A DNA stretch of 8,598 nucleotides from an uncultured Anaplasmataceae bacterium (GCA_903864455.1 CAIPFW010000108.1:1-8598), one strand, 5' to 3'. Positions 1 through 6,598 are shown, counted from the stretch's first letter. Notes: a model not told the origin generated them from the letters alone. A program made the numbers and translations.

Positions 1-97
1 AAACCTGAATCAAATATCATGCTTTTTATATCGTTTAATAGATTAAAATAAGTTTAATATAAATGAGCGGGAATTGAAAGATTACAGGCCGATACAT
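1..97 (+). repeat. Partial copy of a dispersed inverted-repeat element
   Basis: This stretch is homologous to the reverse complement of the element at 2893-3029. Positions 47-83 match the complement of 2906-2942 without a mismatch over 37 bases. The rest (about 5-46 and 84-97) aligns with scattered substitutions and one single-base indel. The terminal part (84-97) has decayed by several changes, mostly transitions, and its partner arm would lie before position 1, so this copy is cut by the window edge. No coding capacity is credible. The function is unknown; it looks like a small non-autonomous repeat. Confidence 0.8.
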
Positions 98-100
98 TAC

Positions 101-124
101 TTTCTCAAATTTGATATTGAGAAA
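101..124 (+). other. Small inverted repeat (8-bp stem) upstream of the transporter gene
   Basis: TTTCTCAA at 101-108 is complementary to TTGAGAAA at 117-124, with an 8-nt loop. The stem is AT-rich and therefore weak, and is followed by a mixed A/T run rather than a clean T tract. It overlaps the putative -35 box of the next gene. It could be an operator, a weak terminator for a gene left of the window, or chance. Confidence 0.3.
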
Positions 125-138
125 AATTATTTTATAAT
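111..138 (+). promoter_or_regulatory. Putative sigma70-type promoter of the transporter gene
   Basis: TTGATA at 111-116 (one mismatch to TTGACA) is followed after 16 bases by a perfect TATAAT at 133-138. Transcription would start near 145, leaving a leader of about 15 nt before the ATG at 160. No Shine-Dalgarno sequence lies in that leader. In such AT-rich DNA, chance boxes are common. Confidence 0.4.
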
Positions 139-151
139 AAGAAAAACTTTT
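114..151 (+). repeat. Copy A of a ~38-bp repeat located upstream of a gene
   Basis: Positions 114-133 are identical over 20 bases to the reverse complement of 8505-8524. With small gaps the similarity continues to about 151 (complement of 8487). Both copies lie upstream of a gene start and point towards that gene. This copy contains the putative -10 box of the transporter gene. Confidence 0.5.
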
Positions 152-159
152 CAACAAAT

Positions 160-1632
160 ATGAACATAATTTCTGATATCTTTTTCTTCGATGTTTTAAA
201 TAGTTCATTTTTTTTACCAATGATTGGGATTTTATTGCTAATAATTTCTCATAATATATTGCCAATTCAATATTTCATCGCAATTTGTATTCCATCGCTT
301 TTTATTGCAAGTAATTTATCTTTTTACTTAAATAAAGGAAGTGAAAATATAGAGAAAATTTTATTTCAATTCAACGATGCTTTTGAAATAAAACTTCTAT
401 ATACAGAAATTACCAGTATTTTTCTATTAACGGTGGGGTTTTTATGGCTATTGAACAATATTTATTCAATTGGGTATATAAAAATACAAAAAATAGGATA
501 CACATATTTTATGTCATTTATTTTTTTATTTATAGCTACAACTTCGCTAATCGCATCAAGTGGAAATCTAATCACATTATTTTTTTTCTACGAAGTTTTA
601 ACTTTATCGACATATTTTTTAGTATCTTATAAAAAAGAATATTATGAAGTAAAACTCGCAGCAGGAAAATATTTACAAGTTTTAATGTCAACATCAGCTT
701 GCTTTTTTCTTATGGCAATCGTACTATCTTTTGTCGAAACTGGCTCATTCGCCTTCACAAATTACGGAATCATGGAGTTTTATTCGATTTCACAATGGTG
801 GATTATTCCAATACTTTTGCTTTTATTTTTATACGGCTCATCAAAAGCTGCAACATTGCCATTTCATTTTTGGCTTCCAGAAGCTATGATAGCTGAAATT
901 CCTGTAAGCGCATTACTTCATGCAGTTGCTGTTGTTAAATCTGGGATTATCACCTTACTTTATATTGTTTCTTATTATTTTGGAGTAAAATTTTTAGAAA
1001 ATCAAGCTGCATCACATCCAATTACATTTTCAATTCCAAAATATATCGCTGGCTTTTCTGCGATTTATGCATCAATTTTAGCAATAAAAAAAACGGAAAT
1101 AAAAAGAGTTTTAGCCTATTCAACGATGAGTCAGCTTGGCTACATGACTATGATTATATTTTCTTTTCATGAGAATATGGAGTGGACGACTATACTTCAA
1201 CTTATCGCTCACGCAGTTGCAAAAATTAATCTGTTTTTTTGCGCAGGTATTTTTTATTTGAAATATAAAATTAAAAAAATTTCAGATATGAACTCTTTAG
1301 CAAAAAAAGAATTTATTTTATGCTTATGTTTTGCGATTTGCGCTTTATCGATTATAGGTTTACCACCAACGATTGGATTTATTTCGAAATTTAATATGCT
1401 TGTTTACGCCATGAAAAATCAAGAATTTTTTATAATTTTTGTTTTATCGATAGGAACAATTTTGAATTGTTATTATTTTTTACCAATTATTTCTAGAATG
1501 TTTTTTGAAAAAAGATTGTCAAAAGAGTCTGAAAATCGTGAATTAGTCGAATATGAATCTCATTTTACTTTATATGTTCCGATATATATTTCTGCAATAT
1601 CGGTTATTGTTTTATTTTGTATGCTGATTTGA
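160..1632 (+). CDS. Proton-conducting membrane transporter (MrpD/NuoM/NuoN family)
   Basis: A 490-aa, almost wholly hydrophobic protein with about 14 predicted membrane helices: an antiporter-like subunit of the family shared by complex I (NuoL/M/N), Mrp/Mnh cation-proton antiporters and membrane-bound hydrogenases. Visible conserved features are the TM5 glutamate in FFYEVLTLSTYFLV (E145), the TM7 lysine and following loop in KAATLPFHFWLPEAM (K229 onward), PVSALLHAVAVVKSG (H254, K260), KRVLAYSTMSQLGYM (about 315-329), HAVAKINLFF (H351, K355) and a TM12 lysine in GFISK (K410). These charged residues line the proton path in characterised relatives. The SALLHAVAVV loop resembles MrpD-like and hydrogenase-type members more than NuoL. 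No other nuo or mrp gene lies in the window, so its complex is unknown; partners could lie left of position 1. ATG start at 160, no clear RBS. It converges on prfB with a 21-bp gap. Confidence 0.85.
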   Translation: MNIISDIFFFDVLNSSFFLPMIGILLLIISHNILPIQYFIAICIPSLFIASNLSFYLNKGSENIEKILFQFNDAFEIKLLYTEITSIFLLTVGFLWLLNNIYSIGYIKIQKIGYTYFMSFIFLFIATTSLIASSGNLITLFFFYEVLTLSTYFLVSYKKEYYEVKLAAGKYLQVLMSTSACFFLMAIVLSFVETGSFAFTNYGIMEFYSISQWWIIPILLLLFLYGSSKAATLPFHFWLPEAMIAEIPVSALLHAVAVVKSGIITLLYIVSYYFGVKFLENQAASHPITFSIPKYIAGFSAIYASILAIKKTEIKRVLAYSTMSQLGYMTMIIFSFHENMEWTTILQLIAHAVAKINLFFCAGIFYLKYKIKKISDMNSLAKKEFILCLCFAICALSIIGLPPTIGFISKFNMLVYAMKNQEFFIIFVLSIGTILNCYYFLPIISRMFFEKRLSKESENRELVEYESHFTLYVPIYISAISVIVLFCMLI

Positions 1633-1653
1633 TGCGCATGCTAAACGAAAAAA

Positions 1654-2767
1654 TCAAGATGAATCGCCACCCATCTTATCTTGCATTAATTTTTTAATCA
1701 TCAATTCATCCAAATCACCCTCCAAGACTCCCGATGCATTACCAATTTTATGTTCCGTTCGCAAATCATTCACCATTTGATATGGGTGCAAAACATACGA
1801 CCGAATTTGATACCCCCATTCAATTAAAGTTTTATTCTGACTTGATTGAGCTTGCTTTTCTTTATTTGTCATTTCATGTTGGTATAAAATTGACTTCAAT
1901 CTCGACATAGCCTCGTCTTTATTTCTATGTTGCGAGCGATCATTTTGACTTTGAACGATAATCCCTGTAGGAATATGAGTAATTCGAATCGCACTATCAG
2001 TCTTATTAACATGCTGACCTCCTGCCCCAGATGATCTATATGTGTCAATTTTTATATCTTTTTCATCAATTTCAATTTTGATGTCTGAATCGATGACAGG
2101 ATAAACTAAAACACTTGAAAAAGATGTATGACGTTTTTTATTCGCATCAAATGGGGATATTCTTACTAATCTATGAACGCCACTTTCATTTTTTAACCAT
2201 CCAAAAGCCCTAGCCCCGGATATCTTTATTGTTGCGGATTTTATTCCAACGTCCTCTCCGGATAATTTATCGATTATTTCGACTTTAAATTTCTTTTTTT
2301 CACACCAACGAAGATACATTCTTAAAAGCATTTCACTCCAATCATTACTTTCCGTTCCACCAGCACCAGAATTAATAGATAAAAATGCATCGTTGTAATC
2401 AAATTCACCTGAAAACAATAAGTTGACTTCATTTTCATTGATTAATTTTTCCAATGATATAAATTCCTCCTCCATCAAGGTTGCGAGCTCTGGGTCATCT
2501 GAATTCACAAGTTCGAAGCAAATCTCTTTTAAGTCATCGCACTGTTTTTTTAATTTATTGAAATTTTCAATATCATCGGCAATTCGAGCTTTTTCTTTCA
2601 GAAGTTTTCTTGCTTCATCTTGATTGTCCCAAAGATTGTCGCTATTCGATTGAGCATCTAAGTCTTGATAAATTTTTTCTAATCTATCGATGTCAAAGAA
2701 AACCTCGAATATTTTCTACTTTTTTTTGCAATTCTATTAATTTTATTTGAAAATCAAAATCTATCAT
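1654..2767 (-). CDS. prfB: Peptide chain release factor 2, with programmed +1 frameshift
   Basis: Class I release factor that terminates at UGA and UAA. Frame 0 runs from ATG (2767) for 24 codons ending ...NIRGFL and meets TGA at 2693-2695. A +1 shift at CTT TGA C continues as DIDRLEKIYQ and stays open to the TGA stop at 1654-1656, giving 370 aa. The protein shows the SPF codon-reading tripeptide (residues 204-206) and the catalytic GGQ (249-251), one residue off the Escherichia coli RF2 positions (205-207, 250-252), which supports the start at 2767. In-frame ATGs at 2779 and 2794 are also possible; neither has a good Shine-Dalgarno. Reading only the uninterrupted frame from the ATG-like GTG at 2508 would lose about 86 residues: that GTG is an internal valine (FELVNSDDPEL). 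Same strand as tolC and the PopZ-like gene but separated by 260-290 bp that includes a repeat. Confidence 0.95.
2692..2706 (-). promoter_or_regulatory. RF2 programmed frameshift signal (GAGGT-TTT-CTT-TGA-C)
   Basis: On the minus strand, GAGGT (2706-2702) can pair with the 3' end of 16S rRNA. Three bases later comes the slippery CTT (2698-2696), the in-frame stop TGA (2695-2693) and C (2692). The order and spacing match the established bacterial prfB autoregulatory signal, in which low RF2 favours a +1 slip at CUU-U and so restores RF2 synthesis. The residues around it (RGFL/DID) match RGYL/DYD of Escherichia coli RF2. Confidence 0.93.
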
Positions 2768-2794
2768 TGGTTTTTGCATTATATTATTACTCAT

Positions 2795-2823
2795 AATTTA
2801 ACAAAAAACCATTCTTGAGTCAA
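2795..2823 (-). promoter_or_regulatory. prfB: Possible prfB promoter
   Basis: On the minus strand, TTGACT (2823-2818), a 17-base spacer and TAAATT (2800-2795). Transcription would begin near 2788, downstream of the ATG at 2794, which would leave the ATG at 2767 as a natural start with a leader of about 20 nt. The -10 match is only moderate. Confidence 0.3.
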
Positions 2824-2838
2824 TTTTAAAACCAAATT

Positions 2839-2876
2839 CCGAAAATCTATCAAAATATCGAATTTCAAATTTTCGG
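2839..2876 (-). terminator. Hairpin upstream of prfB, possible terminator
   Basis: CCGAAAAT at 2839-2846 is complementary to ATTTTCGG at 2869-2876 with a 22-nt loop. On the minus strand the stem is followed by a moderately T-rich stretch (AATTTGGTTTT). It could end transcripts from the tolC/PopZ-like operon before prfB, or act as an operator. The long loop and lack of a clean T run keep this weak. Confidence 0.25.
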
Positions 2877-2892
2877 GGAAATGTAATGTTTT

Positions 2893-3029
2893 TATAGCAG
2901 TCTGCAATCTTTCAATTCCCGCTCATTTATATTAAACTTATTCAATTTATTAAATAATATAAAAAGAATGATATTTGATTCAGATTTAACGGATACTGAG
3001 CGGGAATTGAAAGATTGCAGACTGCTATA
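2893..3029. repeat. 137-bp element with perfect 33-bp terminal inverted repeats
   Basis: The arm at 2893-2925 is the exact reverse complement of the arm at 2997-3029 (33 of 33 bases), enclosing a 71-base AT-rich centre (2926-2996). Each arm ends in the short palindrome GCAGTCTGC or its complement next to TATA. There is no open reading frame of note inside. A diverged partial copy lies at 1-97 in the opposite orientation, so this is a repeat family and not merely a local hairpin. It resembles a miniature inverted-repeat (MITE-like) element; TA dinucleotides at both outer ends are compatible with a TA target site but do not prove it. It lies between the PopZ-like gene and prfB, where a transcript would fold into a long stem. 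Confidence 0.85.
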
Positions 3030-3055
3030 TTATTTAATTTTCTAATTCGAAGTAG

Positions 3056-3814
3056 CTAAAACTGCACTCTACTTAAAATCTCATCAATATTTTTTTCAAA
3101 AAAATCATCAATCATATTTGAAATCCTCAATTTCAATTCCTTAGGCTTCAAATCATTAATTTCATCAGCATCTGTCGCACTCTCTAAAGATAACTTAATC
3201 CATATTGAAAGATGCTGTATCAAAGATTCATTAAAAAAATTGAGATTATTTGCGATTTCAGAAAACTTTTTATCATTCATTATTTTCGTCAAACTACTTT
3301 CATTCTTTGAATCATCAGCTTCACTTTTTTTCTTTTTTTTCTCAGAAGAAAGAAATTGCTTTATGGCTTGATTTTTAATTTGTTTCAACGCTTGCTCAAA
3401 ATAATCTCGAATAATTTGAATTTTTTCTTCTTCAAGCCCATTATCCTCCTTGATAATATTGACACTTAAACTCAGTAATGGCTTTAATAAAAAAGCTATG
3501 TCAAGAGCTATAGATTGCATCAATAAATCGTTCTCATGGCTATAAAGCGAGATAGACTGATTGATTTTCGGTCTATTTACTTTTTTAATCATCGATGAAA
3601 GTTGTAATTTCTTCAAAGAATCTTTGAAATTTTTATATGCTGAGTTTGATTTTATCGACTCACAATCATCTTGAAGAGAATTGCTTTCATCATCAAGTTT
3701 GTAATGGGAAAAATTCCCCTCTTTCAAATTAATAATTTCATCCTCGTTTACGATTTTATATATTAATTCGAGAACATCATTTTCTACATTTTCAATATTA
3801 TTTTTGCTCATCAT
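3056..3814 (-). CDS. Putative PopZ-like (DUF2497) polar organizing protein
   Basis: A 252-aa acidic, helix-rich cytoplasmic protein with no signal peptide or membrane segment. It was not recognised with certainty. Three points suggest a divergent PopZ/DUF2497 protein. It lies 6 bp downstream of tolC, as popZ does in alphaproteobacteria such as Caulobacter. Its N-terminus (NDVLELIYKIVNEDE, residues 12-26) resembles the DDVLELT...VNED segment of that family. Its C-terminal helices (LRISNMIDDFFEKNIDEIL, about 229-247) follow the pattern of the LLKEWLDQNLPRIV oligomerisation region. The usual first helix (MEEILASIRRII) is not visible, and the middle is longer than usual, with a poly-lysine run at 159-163 encoded by long A tracts. 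PopZ scaffolds the chromosome origin and ParB at the pole. The sequence begins MMSK; an AGGG that overlaps the tolC stop sits 7 nt before the second ATG (3811), which may be the true start and suggests translational coupling. Confidence 0.5.
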   Translation of the reverse strand: MMSKNNIENVENDVLELIYKIVNEDEIINLKEGNFSHYKLDDESNSLQDDCESIKSNSAYKNFKDSLKKLQLSSMIKKVNRPKINQSISLYSHENDLLMQSIALDIAFLLKPLLSLSVNIIKEDNGLEEEKIQIIRDYFEQALKQIKNQAIKQFLSSEKKKKKSEADDSKNESSLTKIMNDKKFSEIANNLNFFNESLIQHLSIWIKLSLESATDADEINDLKPKELKLRISNMIDDFFEKNIDEILSRVQF

Positions 3815-3820
3815 GATGCC

Positions 3821-5101
3821 CTACTTTTTATTAAAAATATTTTTATCCAATGAGCCAATAATAGCAAGTATTTTGTAATAAGAAAGCAGATCGGCATGTT
3901 GCATTTTGATTAAATTAACGTTTGCATTAAAATATTCAAGTTCTGCATTCAAAACATCGAGAGTAGTTCTTGAGCCAAATTGCGCCTCTTTTCTCACTGA
4001 TTCCAAAGCACTTTTATTAAAAGCGACAACATCTTTTGATGAAACAATATTCGCATTCGTCGTTTGCAAATCCTCCCAAGTTGCAGTAATTTTACTATCT
4101 AATTCATATTTAGCATTTTTATAATCATAAATTGCTCTATTTACTGCATATTTTGCCTGAAATATTTTGCTATATTCCGCACCACCATTAGGTATGAGTG
4201 GAACAGTAAGGCTTAATTCATTCGCTTCCTGCTTTTTTATACCTTCGAACAAGCGGTTGTCATCATTTCTCACTCTCGTTCTAGAATAAGAAAAATAAGG
4301 CAAAGCAGCACTTGTATTGATAGCGAGATCTTCTTTGCTCAATCTTTGATTCATATTTGAATATCTCAAATCCAGATTATTTTTTTTCGCTAATTTTGCG
4401 AATTCGTCAAATGTATTTGGAATTTTTGGTAATTCTTTTGGAAAGAATAGATTTTTTGGCTCAACTCCAAATATTTGAATAAAATTTGCTTTTGAAACTT
4501 TTAATCTACCCTCAGCCTGAATTTTTGTTGATTCCGCACCGGATAATCGAGCTTTTGATTGCTCTACGTCTGTTTTTGTTACCTCTCCAAAATCAAAACG
4601 ACGCTTCACTAAATTTGCATATTTTTTCAAAATATCTACATTGTCCACCGATGTTTTTAAAATTTCTTCATCTCTTATAACGGATAAATAACTATCAATC
4701 GCATTCAATAACAAATTCTGTTCATTTATTCTGAAAGATATTTTTTGTGCCTCCATCTTTGTGATTTCTTTGACAGGTTTCATTATCGTTCCTCCTGCTG
4801 AAAGATTTCCTGTGATTGCGAAAGTATCTTTATCTTTATTTCTTGTGCCGAGATCATTTGTTGAGCCGTCTATCATTGTAAAAGTGGCGCTCTGATATAA
4901 AGTTTTTCCATATCTTATATCTGGCAAAACAGAGAGCAAAGAGCCAGCCGTTGCAGCTTTAGACTCCTTCACTTTCATTTTTTCAGACTTGAGTTGATTA
5001 TTTTTTTTATAAAATATATTTATCGCTTCATTTAATGACATCGCTTCGGCCTTATTGATAAGAAAAATAAACAATGCAATTGTAGAAAGGATTTTTTTCA
5101 T
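3821..5101 (-). CDS. tolC: TolC-family outer membrane efflux/secretion channel
   Basis: A 426-aa outer membrane factor that forms a trimeric channel across the outer membrane and periplasm, working with type I secretion or RND/ABC efflux pumps. A cleavable signal peptide is clear (basic MKK, hydrophobic 4-15, AEA cleavage near residue 20). Two OEP repeats follow. The first has the family motif RRFDFGEVTKTDVEQSKARL (about residues 170-190); the second ends with FGSRTTLDVLNAELEYFNANVNL and a helix running to the C-terminus. The length is typical. The ATG at 5101 gives the signal peptide directly; no strong Shine-Dalgarno is seen. It ends with TAG 6 bp before the PopZ-like gene, so the two are probably co-transcribed. 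No inner-membrane pump partner is encoded in the window, so the substrate cannot be inferred. Confidence 0.92.
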   Translation of the reverse strand: MKKILSTIALFIFLINKAEAMSLNEAINIFYKKNNQLKSEKMKVKESKAATAGSLLSVLPDIRYGKTLYQSATFTMIDGSTNDLGTRNKDKDTFAITGNLSAGGTIMKPVKEITKMEAQKISFRINEQNLLLNAIDSYLSVIRDEEILKTSVDNVDILKKYANLVKRRFDFGEVTKTDVEQSKARLSGAESTKIQAEGRLKVSKANFIQIFGVEPKNLFFPKELPKIPNTFDEFAKLAKKNNLDLRYSNMNQRLSKEDLAINTSAALPYFSYSRTRVRNDDNRLFEGIKKQEANELSLTVPLIPNGGAEYSKIFQAKYAVNRAIYDYKNAKYELDSKITATWEDLQTTNANIVSSKDVVAFNKSALESVRKEAQFGSRTTLDVLNAELEYFNANVNLIKMQHADLLSYYKILAIIGSLDKNIFNKK

Positions 5102-5165
5102 TTACTGATTTTGTTAAAATTAATACATTATTATTGAATATTTTTTGTTTTTTTTCAATTTTTAT

Positions 5166-5193
5166 TTTATAAAATCGTAAACAAAGTTCACAA
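5166..5193 (-). promoter_or_regulatory. tolC: Possible tolC promoter in the divergent region
   Basis: On the minus strand, TTGTGA (5193-5188), a 16-base spacer, then TATAAA (5171-5166), which would give a leader of about 58 nt before the tolC ATG. The -10 region lies within a 12-bp perfect palindrome (ATTTTATAAAAT, 5164-5175). AT richness makes chance matches likely. Confidence 0.3.
5177..5191. promoter_or_regulatory. Possible operator between tolC and folKP
   Basis: GTAAAC-AAA-GTTCAC is an imperfect inverted repeat (5 of 6 positions symmetric) overlapping the putative -35 boxes of both divergent promoters. The position fits a shared regulator site, but no regulator can be named. Confidence 0.2.
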
Positions 5194-5214
5194 TTTTGCT
5201 ATGATTGATAAAAT
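5187..5214 (+). promoter_or_regulatory. folKP: Possible folKP-ddl promoter
   Basis: TTCACA (5187-5192), a 16-base spacer and TAAAAT (5209-5214), giving a very short leader before the ATG at 5230. The match is moderate, and an alternative -10, TATGAT (5200-5205), has no good partner. Confidence 0.25.
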
Positions 5215-5229
5215 TTTAAATAAAATAAA

Positions 5230-6567
5230 ATGATTTTTGCAATTGGAATCGGTAGTAACTTAGGTGATAGAATATCAAACATCGAAAAATCAATCAAATT
5301 CATTGAAGATTCAGGAATTCGAGTTTTAAAAAAATCCATCATTTATCAAAATAAAGCTTGGATTCCTTCAGAAGCAGAAAATAAAAATGAATATGATATA
5401 GATTTTTTTAATTGTGCAATCTTGTGCGAAAATGGGAATTTATTGCCAAATTCGATTTTGACGATTCTTAAAGAAATTGAAAAAAAAATGAAAAGATTTG
5501 AAAAGCTTCGTTGGTCACCAAGAATCATAGATTTAGATTTGCTTTTTTATGACGATTTAATTATTAAAAGTGAAAACCTAGCTCTACCTCATTATGCGAT
5601 TTTTGATAGACCTTTCGTATTACTACCATTATTACAAATTATTCCACATTGGATTCATCCAATAAATAAAAAATCCATCGCTGAAATCTGCCAAGAAAAG
5701 CAACTTTCCTCAAAAAATGATGATTTTACAAATACGCTTCCTTTTTTCCCAAAAATTATGGGAATTGCAAATCTTACGCCAGATTCATTTTCTGGTGACG
5801 GATATTTAGTATCAGACGACACAAGAAAAGATAAAATTATCGACGAAATATGGCAAAAATTTCTTGATGGTGCATCGATTTTAGATTTTGGTGCTCAATC
5901 AACTCGACCAAATAGCGATATCATTCCTCACGAAAAAGAAATCGAGAGAATAAAAGGCATTATGAATATTTTTTTTGAGAAAAAGTTTCATCAATCAAAA
6001 ATTTTTCCACAAATCTCAATTGATAGTTTTTATCCTGAAGTGATTGAGTATTGCATCAATCATTATAAAGTCGATATCATAAACGATGTGAGCGGGTTGC
6101 GAGATGAAAGATTATTGAATTTTGTGGCGAATTCAAATAGAAAAATTGTTTTAATGCATAATCTCGGTATCCCTGCGGGCAAAGAAAATTTAAAAAATTC
6201 TTGCGATGTTATAAGTGAGCTTAGTGAATGGTTTGAAAAAAAAATCGAACAAATTTTAAATTACAAAGGTGGGTCTATAAAAAAAGAACAAATTATTTTA
6301 GATGTTGGAATTGGATTTGGAAAAACAATTGTTCAATCTTACGAAATAATAAAAAAAATCGAAGAATTTAAAAAATTTGGAATTGAAATTTTATTCGGCC
6401 ATTCAAAGAAATCATTTATGAGAAATATTTCATCGTCGGAAAATCGAATCAACGAAACATTAGCTATTTCATTAAAAGTTGCAAAACATATAAATTATTT
6501 AAGAATTCATGATGTAAAAATTCACAGCGAAGCTCTTGCCACTAGCAATTATATTGACGAATGTTAA
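5230..6567 (+). CDS. folKP: Bifunctional HPPK (FolK) - dihydropteroate synthase (FolP) fusion
   Basis: A 445-aa cytoplasmic enzyme for two successive steps of folate synthesis: pyrophosphorylation of 6-hydroxymethyl-dihydropterin, then condensation with p-aminobenzoate. Residues 1 to about 150 are HPPK: GSNLGDR (8-14), RWSPRIIDLDLLFYDD (94-109, with Mg-binding D101 and D103), LPH (119-121). Residues about 174-440 are DHPS: MGIANLTPDSFS (177-188), DFGAQSTRP (219-227), SIDSF (263-267), INDVSG (284-289), LMH (308-310), LDVGIGFGK (357-365), FGHSKK (389-394) and RIHD (425-428). The residues expected to bind pterin, sulfonamide/pABA and phosphate are present, so both domains look active. Such fusions are known in Rickettsia and in plants and fungi. 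The ATG at 5230 begins the first HPPK strand; no clear RBS is visible. ddl follows 31 bp later on the same strand. Confidence 0.95.
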   Translation: MIFAIGIGSNLGDRISNIEKSIKFIEDSGIRVLKKSIIYQNKAWIPSEAENKNEYDIDFFNCAILCENGNLLPNSILTILKEIEKKMKRFEKLRWSPRIIDLDLLFYDDLIIKSENLALPHYAIFDRPFVLLPLLQIIPHWIHPINKKSIAEICQEKQLSSKNDDFTNTLPFFPKIMGIANLTPDSFSGDGYLVSDDTRKDKIIDEIWQKFLDGASILDFGAQSTRPNSDIIPHEKEIERIKGIMNIFFEKKFHQSKIFPQISIDSFYPEVIEYCINHYKVDIINDVSGLRDERLLNFVANSNRKIVLMHNLGIPAGKENLKNSCDVISELSEWFEKKIEQILNYKGGSIKKEQIILDVGIGFGKTIVQSYEIIKKIEEFKKFGIEILFGHSKKSFMRNISSSENRINETLAISLKVAKHINYLRIHDVKIHSEALATSNYIDEC

Positions 6568-6598
6568 AATTGTGGACAAATATATAAATATCAAATTT

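Noticed and set aside
35..265. 76-aa reading frame on the minus strand over the left repeat and the transporter start
   Set aside because: It spans the repeat and runs antisense into a well-supported gene, has no recognisable motif, and its C-terminal part is just the translated repeat.
1654..2508. RF2 as a 284-aa protein starting at 2508
   Set aside because: The codon at 2508 is GTG within FELVNSDDPEL; RF2 homology continues upstream through the frameshift site to 2767.
2693..2695. In-frame TGA in prfB as a pseudogene mutation or UGA recoded as tryptophan
   Set aside because: It lies in the canonical CTT TGA C signal with the expected upstream GAGGT, and TGA ends two genes here while tryptophan uses TGG.
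6536..6598. ddl start 21 codons upstream at 6536
   Set aside because: It would overlap folKP by 32 bases and add a leader unrelated to Ddl; the family N-terminus begins at 6599.
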